Origin: Lotus japonicus
Taxonomy: Eukaryota > Streptophyta > Magnoliopsida > Fabales > Fabaceae
Direction of reading: 5' to 3'
Assembly (NCBI RefSeq): GCF_012489685.1
Contig: NC_080046.1
Location: 40,883,176-40,947,175 of the forward strand
Length of the DNA: 64,000 bases
Shown here: positions 9,718 to 23,299 of the stretch, one piece after another
How the letters are laid out: each line of letters opens with the position of its first letter
Numbering within the stretch: the stretch's first letter is position 1
Made by a program: the position numbers and the translations under genes
The notes under the pieces: generated by a model
Seen by the model: the letters and a program-made list of their open reading frames with translations, nothing else
Databases searched by the model: none
Told to the model about the DNA's origin: nothing

Positions 9718-12700
9718 ATGAAAGAGGAGTTAATGTCAGAGGGTGAAGAACAAGAACAGAGCAATGGAGGAATACTTGACTACATAATGAACTTGGAGAG
9801 CGTTCCACAGAAGCTACCTCCACACCTCGAGCTTCTCAGGACTCGCGTCCTTTGCAACGTCGATGCTCCTCAGCATGTATCTATCTTTCGACTTTCCCTT
9901 ACTATTATTGTTTTCTTTGCTTTTAGTCTTTTGATTCATTAATTTCCTTCTTTTTTTGTGCATTAAGTATGCCTTTTCATTTGATTTTCGTTCTTTTGAG
10001 TACCCACTTGTTGAGGTTTCTAACTTCAGGATTGGGGATGTGGAAACATAGAAGCTAGGATTTGAACTTTTACTCTCTTTTTCTGTAAAATCTTAAGAAT
10101 TTTTTGTTTTTGTTTTTGTTTTATTTTAAGAATTTTGTAATATTTACTGATTCTATAGTTTGATGGGTTCTGTTTCTGATTTGTTTTTGGCATGTTTTTT
10201 AATTAACATTTTCCTGTGTTGATGTTTTGTAGACAGATACCATCCAGTATTCTGGTGCTTATGCAGCGCTAGGTGTTGACAATAGTTTGCGGTTTGATGA
10301 TTTCTGTAAGAACTTCAAGGTTGAGGTGAAACGGTTGACGGATGATGAAATGGAGTTTGATATGATTGGTATTGATCCAGCAATTGCCAATGCATTTCGA
10401 CGTATCCTTATATCAGAGGTAAAATATTTATGCTTATCTCATTATTTGCAGTCATGATGTCAAACTCTTTGGTTTTGAATATTGTGTTTGCACTTTGCAT
10501 TGATTAGTGCAACCATAATCTTTCATTTTTGTACTGAAAATGCTCTTCAGAGTAGACGGATTCCTTCAACTGATTTTTGTTTTGTTTGTTATTATAGGTC
10601 CCAACAATGGCTCTTGAAAGAGTTTATATTGCAAACAATACATCACTTGTACAAGATGAAGTTCTTGCTCATAGATTGGGCCTCGTTCCAATCAATGCTG
10701 ATCCAAGGTTATTTGAATATCCAGGTCTCATACGTTACACTAAAGCATACATAATTGCATTTCTCATGGCTTGTATCACTCTCTTGTGTAATAAGTGGAA
10801 AATTGGAATTACTATACATGTTGTTTGGTTGACCCCATACAGGGCTGGGCTGAATGTTTTTTAATTGTTTCTTTCTTCCTCATGAATAGATAATGCGGGA
10901 GAGAATAATGAAAAGAATAGCATTGTCTTCAAACTACATGTTCATTGTAAAAAGGGTCAGCCTCGTATTACTGGTAAATGACTTGAAAGTCCTGCTCGAT
11001 ATTATTTAAGTTACTTTTAATTTCTGATTTTGTTATTTAACTTCACCCTCTATGCTGTCAGTAATCTTTCTTGTCTAATGTTATTACAATATAAATGCAG
11101 TGTTATCGGATCAGCTGAAGTGGTTACCTAATGGGAGTGAGCTTATCGCTGAAGATACCAAACCAAATACAGATTCAAAACCAAAAACATTTACTTCTTT
11201 TACCTGCAGCCAAGACTCCCTTCCTGAATTTTCCAGCAATCCACCTGGTCCTAGATATTTGGATATTATAATAGATAAACTTGGACCTGGTCAGGTAACC
11301 CTTGATTTCTACATTCATTCATTCTTTCTTTTTGATGTGATGCACTTACTCATTCTTCAAAGTGAAGCGAGTAAACAAATCATAATACTGATGTGCATCA
11401 TTCAAAATATATTTTAAGGGAGTGTGATTATATAGAGAAATCAATAACTTTCTTCTTCTACTGATAGTAGGTAGTAAGCTTTTGCAGTCCATCTTCTGTG
11501 GGTGGGATTTGGAAAAGTGATGCACTTATTCTTTCTTCAAAGTAAAGGGAAAGGCTAAACATATCATAATGTCAATGTGCATTGTTCAAAAAATCTCTGA
11601 ATGGAGTTGACCACTTTTCCTTTGGGGTTATGGTTTATAGGGAGGGATCAATTACTTTCAGAGATCGTTTACTTTTTTCTTGAGTGCTTTTCCCTCCAAG
11701 CCAACATGTTTCGTGCTAGATGGGTTATTTACCTTTAAAAAGGGAAATTGGAGCACTTATTAAAAGTTACCATTTTTTAGGTGTCGTTATGTTTTATTTC
11801 CACCCTTATTATAATTCCAGAAAACCTCTTTTGTTTCTCTGATGGGGGTCATAGGCCAGGTCAGAGAATCATAATAATGTTAGTCATGAATGGCTCTTTT
11901 GTTACTCTATAAGATTCATGTACCTCGGTTTACATTCTGCCCTTTATATTATCATCGCATACTCTGATAGGGAACTGCATGAACAGTACTCGTGAACAGT
12001 AACAGCAGTTAGGAAGTTATTATTTTATTATTATAAGTTGGGTAGTTTTATTATTATAGAAGTTAGTAACTGTTATAGTTTGAATTTAAATTAGACAGCA
12101 GCAGTTATTAGATAGCAGTAGTTATATATTAGGGGTTGGGTCTGAACTGAAGGATATTCAGAATTTGGATGGTTGTCTTAGGGAGGGACTGGACTCTCAA
12201 AATTCCAGAATCTGTAGGAGAGAACTGGCTCTCGAACACCAGTACTTCCATAATTATTCTGTAATAAATTCTGTTCTTATCATACTCTATGACCTGAGTT
12301 ATTGATTTTGCATACTTATTACTTGTCATCATAAAGAATAGTGGTAGCCCTACTTATTACTGAATACCATACTTACTAAGTACATGCTTTTGTAGGAAAT
12401 CGAACTTGAAGCTCATGCAGTTAAAGGCATCGGTAAGACACACGCAAAATGGTCACCGGTTTCCACTGCTTGGTATAGGATGCTTCCAGAGGTTAGGGAA
12501 TATCTTATATCTTGCCTGCTGATCACTTTCCCACTGCCACAAATTTGAAAAAACCTGGCATCTGTTTGATTGGCTTTTCTTCTCTAGGTTGTACTCTTGG
12601 AAGATGTTCAGGATGAGTTGGCTGAAGAACTAAAAAATAAATGTCCACTTAAAGTATTTGATATTGAAGATATCGGAAAAGGTACTTCATTTTATGTTTC

Positions 12701-13687
12701 TATGATCCTCCTAGCATCAGATTTTTGTATCCTCTTGTGAACTACAACAGTGTGGGATTTTATGTTCAAATTGGCTTTGCATCAATGTTTGCTTTGTTTT
12801 GGACACAACATTTGTTATTGCTAAATATCAATATCATCTGTACTCTCAAGCTCCTATTTCTTTGGCGCGTTCTTAATTTGCTGCTTTGGTTGTTGAGCAA
12901 GCAGGTAAAAGAAGGGCAAAAGTAGCCAGACCACGGGACTGCACTTTGTGTAGGGAATGCATCAGAGGTGGTAAAGAATGGGAAGATCGTGTATCATTAC
13001 GTCGTGTCAAAGATCATTTCATTTGTAAGTATTATCTGAAATATAGAAATAACGAGTTCGAACTGCAAAGTTGTTTGACATACAAAAACTACAGCGTCTT
13101 TAGTATTGCATTTTCAAGGATACTCAACTTCTCTTTGTAGTTTGTAGATCAGTTGAAAAATATTAAACTTTAAGGCTGTACTGTGATCAGTTGTTTTGAC
13201 AGATACATCTTAAGTGTGGCTTGTTAGTTTGACACCAAATATATTTTCGGCAGATATTAGTTTAATAGTGTGTTTCTTTATCTATTAGATTGGATGTGTA
13301 TGTGCTTTTTCTCAATCCAACAATTTGAGTAATTGGAAAAATTGTCTCGGAAAGCCAAATATGTCAGTTGAATGTGCTTTCAACTGGAAACCGAACACAC
13401 TCTAAGTCTTTAAGAGACGCATATGAGTATGCCACCTAGTTTAAGATTTCTATCTGGAGTTATCTGAATCTCTTTCAACTAAAACTTGTGCAAAATTGGG
13501 TTTGAATAGAGATTTGATACTGATTGTTGTTTTATAATTCCAGGAAAATCTTAACATCTATTTCTTTTTACTTGTTTGTCTAGTCACTGTTGAATCAACT
13601 GGAGCTTTACCACCGGAGCTGCTATTTACTGAAGCTGTGAAGATTCTGGAAGATAAGTGTGAACGCGTGATTACTGAGCTGTCTTGA
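9718..13687 (+). CDS. RPAC1: DNA-directed RNA polymerases I and III subunit RPAC1 (AC40-like)
   Basis: This is the alpha-like assembly subunit shared by RNA polymerases I and III (yeast AC40, human POLR1C). It acts in the nucleus and nucleolus, where it pairs with AC19 to nucleate the enzyme. Coding exons read from frame and GT-AG signals are 9718-9876, 10233-10418, 10598-10724, 10890-10973, 11101-11294, 12396-12491, 12588-12681, 12905-13024 and 13584-13687. They total 1164 nt, 387 aa, with all phases consistent. Key stretches are [18 protein letters not shown] (about residues 98-115, the alpha-subunit dimerisation signature), [33 protein letters not shown] and a cysteine cluster CTLCREC near residue 326. 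The family is usually 340-390 aa, so the model is full length. A 5'-UTR intron (9061-9683) probably precedes the start. An in-frame ATG at 9658 would lie in that intron, so I chose 9718. No break is visible. Confidence 0.93.
11940..12340. mobile_element. Possible degraded LTR fragment in intron 5 of RPAC1
   Basis: Intron 5 (11295-12395) is the longest coding intron and contains TTATTATTAT tracts followed by GC-richer text ('gaactgaaggatattcag', 'ctgtaataaattctgttc') that reads like the 3' half of a plant Copia LTR. I found neither matching ends nor a target duplication, so this is only a resemblance. Confidence 0.3.
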
Positions 13688-15834
13688 GTCTTCTTGTTGC
13701 CATGTCTTAAAATGATGGAAAGAAAAAGTACAAGGACTGAAATTTATGTTATGATATGAAAGCTCTTTTCTTACTCAGCTAAGCTGTGCATGTCTGCATG
13801 GACATGATCTGTGTTTTGCTTGTACTGTTCCAAATCTAGTTGCTTAATATAATTGATTTTATTTAAGAGGATGCTTTGAACCTTTTGCTGATCCCAGTGA
13901 GATCGGATTTTGTTGAGGAAAACCATTTGTTTTTGCTCCTAAAAGCACTTGGCAACACAACCTGTTTTCGACATAAGTTGTCCCACTTACCAAATATGCA
14001 TTTGCTTCAAAGCAAGGATACACTTAAAATTAAAAAGAGAAAAAAGGTAGTGTTATAACTGTTCAGGAAAAAATTAATAAAGGAGATTGTTGTATCATGT
14101 TTGTATAACAAATTATTAAGTTATTAAAATTTGCTCTTTTTAATTGATGGTTGTGATTTTGTAATATCTCATTTCAAAATAGATTATTGATTTATAAAAT
14201 GGTGAATTTATGACATGTTAGATAAATTTCTTTTTTGCTATAAAAACACTTTGTAAGATTAACTTCCTTTTCTTTTGGCTTTTTCGTCATATCAGTTTTC
14301 CTATAAAATCACGTCCTGTTTCAACATGTATTAAAATAACAATTAACATAATTCAACCAAATATTTATTATGGATTCCACATTATCATATAGTACATAAT
14401 ATATGCCCAAATATCACTCGTCCACCAACAGTGCAAAACCATTATCGATTGCAAATGTCGTGGTTGGAACTTGATGCTGTGATATAAAAGTCGGCATATG
14501 TATTTTGAACCAAAGGTTTAATCTTGTTTGAAGCGTAAAACTCTTCCTACCAAGACTAAATGTAGTTGCGTTTACATGAATTTGAACTCAAGACATTTAC
14601 TTAAGCTAAATTCGGCATACATATATACATATGGGCACACGTACTACAACGACTAATTTTTATAATCCATGAAAAGCTAGTATTACTTTGATTCTTGAAA
14701 ATTTGGTGACAACAATTTTAAGCTTTTAATAATATAAAAAATACCAAAATTACCTTATTATGCATAAACTAGACAGGGAAAGTCAAGAACTGTGATTGTC
14801 ATTGTAGTGAAAGCTTTGTCTACACTAGCATTTTGCCCAAACCATTGTTTTGAGATTCACAATGCAAAATAAAACAAATTGACTTAACTTTCTCTTATTC
14901 AATGCCTGAAATAATAAATGTTTTATAGTTGAAGAATTCAGCTAATGATTTTATTTTTTCTAAAGAGTTGAATTAATGTTAATTTAAAATAAAACTAAAT
15001 TGATGTCAATTTTCTAAGTCTAATTAATATCAGTAATTTTTTTTGAGTTTTGTGTAAGAAAAAAGAGAATTAGTTTCACAATAACGGTTCTCTGATCGAA
15101 TATGATTAGCTCCAATAAAGAATATAATTTTTTTTTTATTTAATGTGGCACAAAATTGGGTAGCCATACTACTTTTTTTAAGGTATAGTCATAATAGTAC
15201 CTTTGAATATGAAATGGAGGGAGTGATCCCCTTTCCACAAATAAGTGAAATGAAATATACTATTCTGAAATCTGAATTATTAGAGCATCTTACACGTGGA
15301 AAAGTTTTCAATTGTAGTGAGTGATTAGTGTGTCATTTTGGCATTATGTATCCATCTTTTTCCTTTCCCTTTTCCATGTTTTTCTCTTCTTTCCTAAATC
15401 CATCTTCATCTTGTATGAATTAAAAATTTAACGTCTCTACCTTATTCTCCATTGAGAAGCTTTAGGCAAAAGACAAAGGTTAGCGTATATCGGTATACGT
15501 CTCATGCAAATTAAGTATTATAGAGACTTTTACTTTTTGTTCCTCCAATTCTTTTCATATTTATTTTCTAAGATTTGAAAAACAACCGCCAAACTTGAGG
15601 GCTCTGTAGGATCAACAAAAGGAAATTAAAGGTACTGAAAAGAGACACAAAAAGGAAATCAAATTCATAAAATAGCTAGCTTAAGAGATAAGATTTCTCT
15701 ATAGAGTATAGTATCAACTTTCAAACATTTACATGCCTTATATGCCCTCCTTTTTTGTACAATAGTATTTAACACACAAGAAATCCAACTTCAATTATAC
15801 TATATAGCCTTATTCACTTAATAATATGGCTGAA
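13688..15834. other. 3' UTR of RPAC1 and AT-rich intergenic DNA
   Basis: The first 200 bases or so after the stop are probably 3' UTR. The rest is AT-rich with no convincing coding sequence. The ORF of 60 codons at 13876-14058 has no recognisable motif and I do not call it. Confidence 0.5.
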
Positions 15835-15840
15835 GATTCT

Positions 15841-15944
15841 TTTTTTTGGTACATCGGAAAGATAAATTGTGCCCGCCAGGATTTGATCCCTGGACCTCCC
15901 CTACCCAACACATATGTCTTTCAGCTCCTACCACTCGAGCTATC
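15841..15944 (-). mobile_element. tRNA-derived SINE, about 104 bp
   Basis: Read on the minus strand, the element starts near 15944 with TAGCTCGAGTGG, which fits a pol III A box (TRGYnnAnnGG). About 40 bases later GGATCAAATCC fits a B box. It then runs through 'gcgggcacaatttatc' to end in a short A tail (T run at 15841-15847). The hexamer GATTCT borders it on both sides (15835-15840 and 15945-15950). These are the features of a short plant SINE. The family cannot be named here. Confidence 0.65.
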
Positions 15945-15950
15945 GATTCT

Positions 15951-16916
15951 TAACAAAAAGGAAATGCAGTCTTTTCCTAAACAATATTTAAAATCTTGAT
16001 CAATGTATTGATCTATTATTTTCTTACAAGATTTTAAAACTTCGTAATTAAATCAATCACAATGCTTTGAGATATACTGCATAAATCACACCATGGAGCC
16101 AAAGATGAGCACTAATGCCTAAAATTCTGAAGATTGAGTTTGGATTTTTGTTAAGTATCCGATGAGAAACATGTGAAACCACATCTCTAAGCATGTGAAT
16201 TCTATTAAACTTAAAATGAATGAGCAGAAGCAAATTAAAGGGAAAAGGTTGGAAAAATGTAACACGTGGTGGGAGAGTGACATGCTTGATGTATAACTAT
16301 TCTTTTTTAAAGTTGGATTTCAACAAGAAAAGTTAGATTAATAGATGAAGAACCAAGTATTCAACTTTGTTACACAACATGTTGAATTTGTGGTATAATA
16401 CCATTTTATGTCCATGCTTCGTTAATTGGAATGGTTCGTGTAATTAACAAAGGTCAATTCCTGCTTTTTTTTTTCTCAAAGAAAAGTAGATTGAAATCAT
16501 AAATTACCTATAGCTGCTTCTTAATTTCCAGTTGTTGATTAATTTTGTTTCAACTTTTCAAAAGCATTTTAACATTTGTCATTCCGACATTCTAAACTTT
16601 TTCTATCATCGCACCGTCACTAATTACATCCTTCTTGCAAAACAAAACAAATGTGAACCATCAATTTCTGTTCATATGTAGATATCATGCATACGTACGT
16701 ATTAAAATATATTAATACTTATATGTGACTAAATCCCGAATTTGAAAGCATCCAAAGGGTGATCAAGTACCGGATGTTTATACCAAAAAAATAAATAGTA
16801 ATATTGAAAGTGAAAGTGCCAATAATGAGATTTTTAATATTTCGATGAAGAATATGCTTAAAAACTATACTAATGTTTTTTTTAAAATAAAAATTGAAAA
16901 ACCATCATACAAACTC
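15951..16916. other. AT-rich intergenic DNA
   Basis: No gene, RNA or mobile element recognised. Confidence 0.5.
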
Positions 16917-17036
16917 CAAAAGATGGAGATTGATACGGAGAAAACCCTTTCCTCTGGTGAAGCGACGGGTAGCGCATAGGGACGGCCGCTAGACGGTACA
17001 ACGGGGCAACCACGCTCCTCCTTTCAAGATACTCTC

Positions 17037-18431
17037 ATGAGAGAGGGCCAGAAGACTCAACCTAAGGTATTGGAAAACGTTTGGGATACTGGGAAGATGA
17101 AGGTCACGTATGTGAATGACAACACGCAACTTCCTCAACTGCATGTTGACAAGTCGGTGATTGACAATTTGTGTTCGCCATGGAAGGATGCTTTGTTGGT
17201 TGGGCTCTTGGGGAAGAAGCTTGGGTTTCGCACCATGAAAGCTAGGCTGAGCAACATCTGGAAGTTAGTTGGAGAGTTTGATCTACTTGATATTGATAAT
17301 GGCTTTTTCATGGTCAAGTTTGATCGCGAGGAAGACAAAAAGAAAGTGATGGATGGCGAGCCATGGATGATTTTTGATCATTACTTGGCGGTGGCTCCTT
17401 GGAGCAAAGAGTTCATTACTCCTGCTGCAAAAATCACTCGAACTTTGGCTTGGGTTCGTGTCCCGGGACTTAACGTCACCTTCTATGATGAGTGTTTCCT
17501 CATGTCGTTGGCCAAAATAATTGGTACGCCGGTAAGAGTGGATGTCAATACTTTGAACGCCGAGTGGGGAAAGTTCGCAAGAATCTGCGTAGAGCTTGAT
17601 CTTACTAAGTCAGTTGTGGGTAAATTCTTGTTTGAAGGTTTTTGGTATAAGGTGGTTTACGAGGGTCTTCATATTATTTGCTCAAAGTGTGGGTGCTATG
17701 GGCATCGTGGGAGAGAGTGTACTCAGTCGCCCCCCACACCGATACCGGAGCCAGCGCAGATGCCGGCGAAGGAGCCATCTTCAGATGAGCCGCCACCGGA
17801 AACCCTAGTTGTTACGCCCTCCCCATCTCCAGATTTGGCAGTTGCGGAAAGTCAGGAGCAGCCAAGGCATGCGGTTAATGGGAGTTAGGTAATCAAGGAG
17901 AAAACGGCTAAACCTATTATTGAGGTTGACCCCACGGTGCTAGAAGTGGCTGGTGATTGGATGACCGTGACTAGAAAACAGAAAAAGAAAAAACTGCCAA
18001 TTAAGGGAGGGGATTTACATAACTCCAAGATTTGTGGAGGAGACAAGGCCAACATAATTTTTAAGGGGTAGGGGAATATTTTGCCTAGTAGTGCGCGACC
18101 AAGAAGCATGATTTTTCGTGCAAAGGGGAATAATAGCTCTCTTGTAAGTGTGAATGGTGGGCCCGCTCCTTCCAAATCCCAAGGAGGGAAAAAACGTCGA
18201 ATAGGGGAGGAGTCCATGCGAGCAACATCCACGAATGCGTTAGTAGTTTCTGGTGGTATTGCTGCAGCGGGGACCAGTAATGTCATGGGAAATAATACTA
18301 GCTTGCAAGATGGAGTGGTTGCTACTAGTTCAAACTATGTAGCTAATCAGCCTCAAATGATCCTCGTGAAAACAGGGACGAGTGTGTCACAGGTTAAGAA
18401 GCTGGGTTCTAATGTGGAAGGTCCTTTTTAG
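17037..18431 (+). pseudogene. LINE ORF1: DUF4283 / CCHC zinc-knuckle nucleic-acid-binding protein, broken
   Basis: ORF1 proteins coat LINE RNA and form the particle in which it moves. The first 283 codons (to the TAG at 17886) hold a DUF4283-type domain. Its words GFFMVKFDREEDKKKVMDG, RTLAWVRVPGLNVTFYDE and GKFARICVELDL are seen, and a CCHC knuckle CSKCGCYGHRGREC lies at about residues 217-230. A proline-rich linker follows. The same frame continues past stops at 17886 and 18069 and ends at 18431. The downstream part contains GDWMTVTRKQKKKK, a usual ORF1 tail word. It is therefore one ORF with two nonsense mutations. Confidence 0.85.
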
Positions 18432-18466
18432 CCTTCTGAACATAATATGATCAAAAATTAATCATC

Positions 18467-21400
18467 TTGATGGTTGGTGCTGGGATTTTTTGTGTATTAC
18501 TGCTCATGTTATACACAACTAATGTATCAATTCTTTCCTGGAATGTTCGTGGGGGAGCCAATGCCTCATGCAAGAGAAATTTGAAGGAGCTAGTTCGTCG
18601 AATGAAACCAGATATTTGTTTCATCTTTGAACCTCGTGCAGTTTGCGCGAATGACAACGTTTTGGCTTCGGCTGGGTTATAAACCTCTAGCAATTAAGGA
18701 GGCTCATGGTTTTTCAGGTGGTGTGTGGGCCTTAGGACTTCTTTCTCTTCAGCTACAGGTTGCGGTTGTAGCTTCTCACCGGCAAGCTGGTAGCCTCCGC
18801 TTTAGCTCAAATACAGCTTCTTGGGTAGGTACTGGTGTGTACGCTAGCCCCACTCCTTCTCTTCGTTCTGACTTGTGGGAGCATCTTTGTGGGGTTGCTA
18901 ATCTGGTTCAGGGCCCTTGGGCTTTTCTTGGTGATTTCAATGATGTTTCTAGCGCGACGGAGGTTAGAGGTGGTGCGTTTAGCCCGGCAAGAGCACAGGC
19001 TTTTGTTGAGAACTATGAGGCGTGTGGGCTGCTTGATCTGGGAGCCTTTAGACTTTCTTTCACGTGGTACCGTCATGCCCAAGGACGTCGCCCTCTCCAT
19101 CGCCGTCTTGATCGAGCTCTTGCAAATCTTGATTGGAGGATTGGGTTTCCCCAGGGCTCTATCGAAGTGCTTCCTCGTCAACACTCTGACCATAACACGT
19201 TGTTTCTCCGCTGCTGTCCAAGGCGGGAGGCTCTGGTTAACAAGCCTTTTCGGTTTGAGGCCGCCTGGATGGACCATCCTCAGTATCATCAAGTGATTAC
19301 AGAGGCTTGGAGGAAATGAGCTCCTTGGCTGGTCGCGTCCCTCAAACATGTGCAAGATGATTTAGTTGCTTTTAATAAGAATGTTTTTGGTAACATTTTT
19401 ATGCGGAAAAGGTTGGTGGCAGTGCGTATAGCTAGCATCCAAGAGAGACTTGAGCAAGTTGATTATGATGTTCTTCTTCGGAGACTTCATGAGTTGCGCA
19501 AGGAGCAAGAGGATATCTTGGCACAGGAGGAGATGCTTTGGTACCAGAAATCTCGTGAGAAGTGGGTGAGGTTTGGTGATAGGAATACTGCTTTCTTCTA
19601 TGCCCAAACAGTTATTCGTCGGAGACGTAATCACATTCAGGGGCTCACCTTGGAGGACGAGACTTGGTGTGCTGATGGAGAGCGTTTGAAGGTTGAGGCC
19701 TCCACTTTCTATTCGAACTTGTTTGCAACATGTGAGAATGTTGATCCTTCTTGCATTTCTACCCGTCTTTTGCCGTCCTTCCCTGCTGATGGTAATGGGG
19801 ATCTTGTGAAGCCAGGCACGAAGGAGGAAGTTTATGAGGCTATCCATCAGATGGGGTCCTTCAAAGCTCCGGGGCCGGATGGGTTCCAGGCTTACTTCTA
19901 CAAGAAATATTGGGATGTAGTAGGTGATTCTGTTTTTACTTTCGTTCATGATGCTTTTGAGCTTGGTTATTTTGACCCTATTATTTCAAAGACTCTCATT
20001 GTCCTGATTCCTAAAGTGGATAACCCCAAATCCTTTAAGGAGTTGAGACCGATAAGTTTGTGTAATGTCCTTCATAAGATGATTTCGAAGATCATGGTGA
20101 ACAAGATCCGGCATTTTCTCAATGATCTCAGTAGTCCATTTCAGAGCAGTTTTATTCCTGGGAGGAGCACCACGGATAATGCTATTATTCTTCAAGAGGT
20201 TGTTCATTCCATGATGAAGACTAATCGCAAGGAGGGCGATGTGATTTTTAAGCTTGTTCTTGAGAAGGCTTATGATCGGCTTGATTGGAGATTTCTTGAG
20301 AGCACTTTGGTTGCTTTTGGTTTGCCTGTGAAGTGTATTTGAATCATCATGTTTTGTATCATTTCTGTGTCCCTTTCTGTGCTTTGGAATGGTGATAAGC
20401 TTCCTGGTTTTAAACCAAAGCGTGGTCTGAGGCAGGGAGATCCTTTCTCCCCTTATTTGTTTGTTCTTTGTATGGAGAGACTTAATTCTATTATATCGTC
20501 GGCGGTTCAAGAAGATTGGTGGAAGCCTGTGATGGTGCGTGGGTCCACTCTCAAGCTCTCCCATCTCCTCTTTGCATATGATCTTCTTTTATTTACTCGT
20601 GCTAATGTGGAGCAAGTTACGCTAGCTAAGGACATTCTTGCTAACTTTTGCACAGCGTTAGGGCTTAGGGTGAATGCAGGGAAGTCTAAGGCTATGGACC
20701 AGAAAAACCTTTCCCAAGTTATGGAGAGCTGTTTGTCTAAGATCACAGGGGTTAGCTTTTCTCCTAATATCATGAGGTATTTGGGGTTCCCTATTTTCAG
20801 CAAGAGGGCAACCTGAGGGGATTTCCAGTTTCTGGTTGACAGAGTGAGCTTTAGGGTGGAATCTTGGAAACACCATCTTCTTAATAGAGCGGGTAGAATG
20901 ACTCTTGCTCAATCAGTGTTATCTTCGATGTCTACTTACTGTATGCAACACACTTGGATCCCTACTGGTGTTTGTAATGATATTGATGCTGCTATCCGGA
21001 GGTTTATTTGGAAGGGATCAAGGAATCATGGTATTCACTTAGTTAACTGGGACACTGTGGCGCAGCCCCGTCATGTGGGTGGGCTAGGTCTTCGCAAGGC
21101 TAGAGATCATAATATTGCCCTCCTTGGCAAAAATGTATGGCATATTATTAATGGTGAGGGGAAGCCATGGGTCTCTTTGGTCCGAGAGAAATATGGTGTG
21201 CAGAGGAATTTTTGTCTACCTCCATCAAGGGTGGCTCTACTGTTTGGCAGGAAATTCAGAAAGCACGTGAAGTGCTTAAAGAGGGATTCTCTTATAAACT
21301 AGGTAATGGGAACTCTTCTTTTTGGTATGATGAGTGGCTTGGTAATTATAAGCTTTGTGATTTGGTTCCAGTGGTGGATATTCACGACCTGCAGATTGCT

Positions 21401-22563
21401 GTGCGGCATGTCGTTAGTGGTGGGGCATGGGATTTTTCCAGGTTGTACACTAGCTTGCAAAGTGATGTGGTTGAGAGGATCTTGGCGCGAGGTAGCTTGC
21501 TTAGTGATGCAGTGCTTGATTGCATGGTGTGGATGTTTGATTCGTCTGGTGTGTATACTGCGTCCTCTGGATATCGATGGTTGATCCAAGAGAGGCAGAG
21601 TCAAGTGGCTTTCCCTAGTAGCAACTGGAATTGGATTTGGCGTCTTAAGGGGCCTTTTAAAATTCTGTTCTTGATCTGGTTAGCTGCCATAATGCGTTAC
21701 TGATGAATCAATTTCGTTTCACTCGTCATATGGGAGCGTCGTTGGTTTGCTCTCGGTGTAACTTGTACCCAGAAATAGTGCTGCATTGTCTCCGGGATTG
21801 TTAGTTTGCTCGCCGGATTTGGCTTCGGTTGGGGCTTTCTCCGCGGCATGGTTCTTTCAGTTTGATAGACCCTTGCGACTGGTTTAAGAGAGTGCTTGGT
21901 GAGGCGGAGGCGACAACTTTGGCAGCTATTTGGGCGATTTGAACAGTGAGGAATAATGCCCTGTTTGATCAGACGGTGTTGCCAGAGGGGCAGCTTGTTT
22001 AGTCCATTCTTGAGCATAAAGCTCTGATTCTTCATGCTTGGCCTCAAGTGCAGCGAGTTGCTCAGCCACGGTTAGTCTTCTGGGTAGCGCCGGGCATGTC
22101 TGAGATCGCAGTTAACTGCGATGGTAGCTCGCATGGCAGCCCAGCCCGTTATGGTTTTGGAGGTTTCCTACGGGATTCTCGCGGAAATTGGATTTTTGGC
22201 TTCTGGGGTTATCGCGACCAAGCTTCCGTGTTGCATATGGAGCTAGTTGCCATTTTTCATGGGTTAGAGCTCGCTTGGAACTTGGAGCACAAACGTGTGG
22301 TGTGTTTTTCAGACTCCTTGCTGGCTATCTCCTTAGTGCGTGCTCCTCCAACACAACACCATACTTTTGCTGTGCTTATTAGCAACATTTGTGTGTTGTT
22401 GAAGCGTTCTTGGGTGGCTCGGGTGGAGCATATCCTACGAGAAGGAAATTTTTGTGCTGATTTCTTGGCGAAAGCGGGTGCGCTTCAAGACTCTTCATTC
22501 CTCCATCTTCAGAATCCCCTCCCTGGTATGAAGGAGTTGCTTATGGCTTGGGAATTGTGGTAG
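18467..22563 (+). pseudogene. LINE ORF2: endonuclease, reverse transcriptase and RNase H, multiply broken
   Basis: This is the LINE replicase in order. The AP-like endonuclease shows SILSWNVRGG near 18520, FLGDFNDV near 18930 and SDHNTL near 19180. The reverse transcriptase shows FKAPGPDGFQAYFYKKYW, LIPKVDNPKSFKELRPISLCN and GLRQGDPFSPYLF. The thumb/zinc region follows, then RNase H from about 22090 (VNCDGS, HMELVAIFHGLELAW, REGNFCADFLAKAG). Breaks I can place are a frameshift near 18675, TGA at 19317, TGA at 20340, TGA at 20814, a frameshift near 21230, another near 21690, and stops between 21780 and 22010. Two RT acidic positions are also altered: FKLVLEKAYD has Val where the catalytic Asp is expected, and FAYD replaces FADD near 20575. 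It cannot be functional. Confidence 0.9.
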
Positions 22564-22640
22564 TTAGACAGTATAGGGTTTTTTTTTGTGTTTGTTTTGT
22601 ATTTTTGGCTCTCTTTGTATTAAGAATAAAAAAAATTGTT

Positions 22641-23290
22641 TTGTGGAAGCAGACTCATCCGGGTAATTGTCATGTTTAATAATTATATTTATTTATATTA
22701 GTGCTTTATGAAATTTTTTAACAAAAACAATTTATGTATTTTTTACAAGACATTCAAACATTTATAATGTATGGCGGTTTATTTAAATGTCTTACAAAAG
22801 TTAGTGATACTTGATGATGGGGGCTGAATTTTTGACGACGCGTGAGCTCCATAATTTATTCTTGCGAATATTATATACATCCTAAAACACAATTATTAGT
22901 ATTGGCTTTCAAGTTGTTTTTTTAGTATTTGCCTTTATTTTTTGAGAATTCTTGCACATATTCTCACAAGCCCCATTAATTTGGGAATGTTCAGTTTCTA
23001 TTTTTATTTTATTTTAAAAAATTTATTATGTTCTTTTAGCTACTGATGGATGCTCTTGGTCTCTTGTTGTGGTGCACAGTCTTGAAAAATCTTCCAGCAC
23101 GGTGATGATGAGCGTTGACACGATAGGGAAAATACCTGCAAATAGGGGAGGAGCCATGATTTTAACCAGACAAGGATCGAGATTGAACAAACTTATGTGC
23201 ATATGAACATATATGATAGAAAATCACAGTAAAGTCAAAATTATAGTAGACAAAATAAAAAAATTAAGAGAAATTGCTTCTATCCACTTT
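22641..23290. other. AT-rich intergenic DNA
   Basis: No gene or delimited repeat seen. Confidence 0.5.
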
Positions 23291-23299
23291 GATTTTGAG

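Larger units (their letters stand above)
16917..22640 (+). mobile_element. Near-full-length, inactivated L1 LINE (~5.7 kb)
   Basis: The order is a GC-richer 5' UTR (about 16920-17036), ORF1 (17037-18431), ORF2 (about 18467-22563) and a 3' UTR ending in an A-rich tail near 22630. This is the standard plant L1 layout. The base composition changes sharply from the AT-rich flanks at both ends. I could not find a clear target duplication, so the outer limits are uncertain by some tens of bases. Both ORFs carry several stops and frameshifts. Confidence 0.85.

Noticed and set aside
13876..14058. 60-codon frame after RPAC1
   Set aside because: No motif, ends in lysine-rich AT sequence, probably chance.
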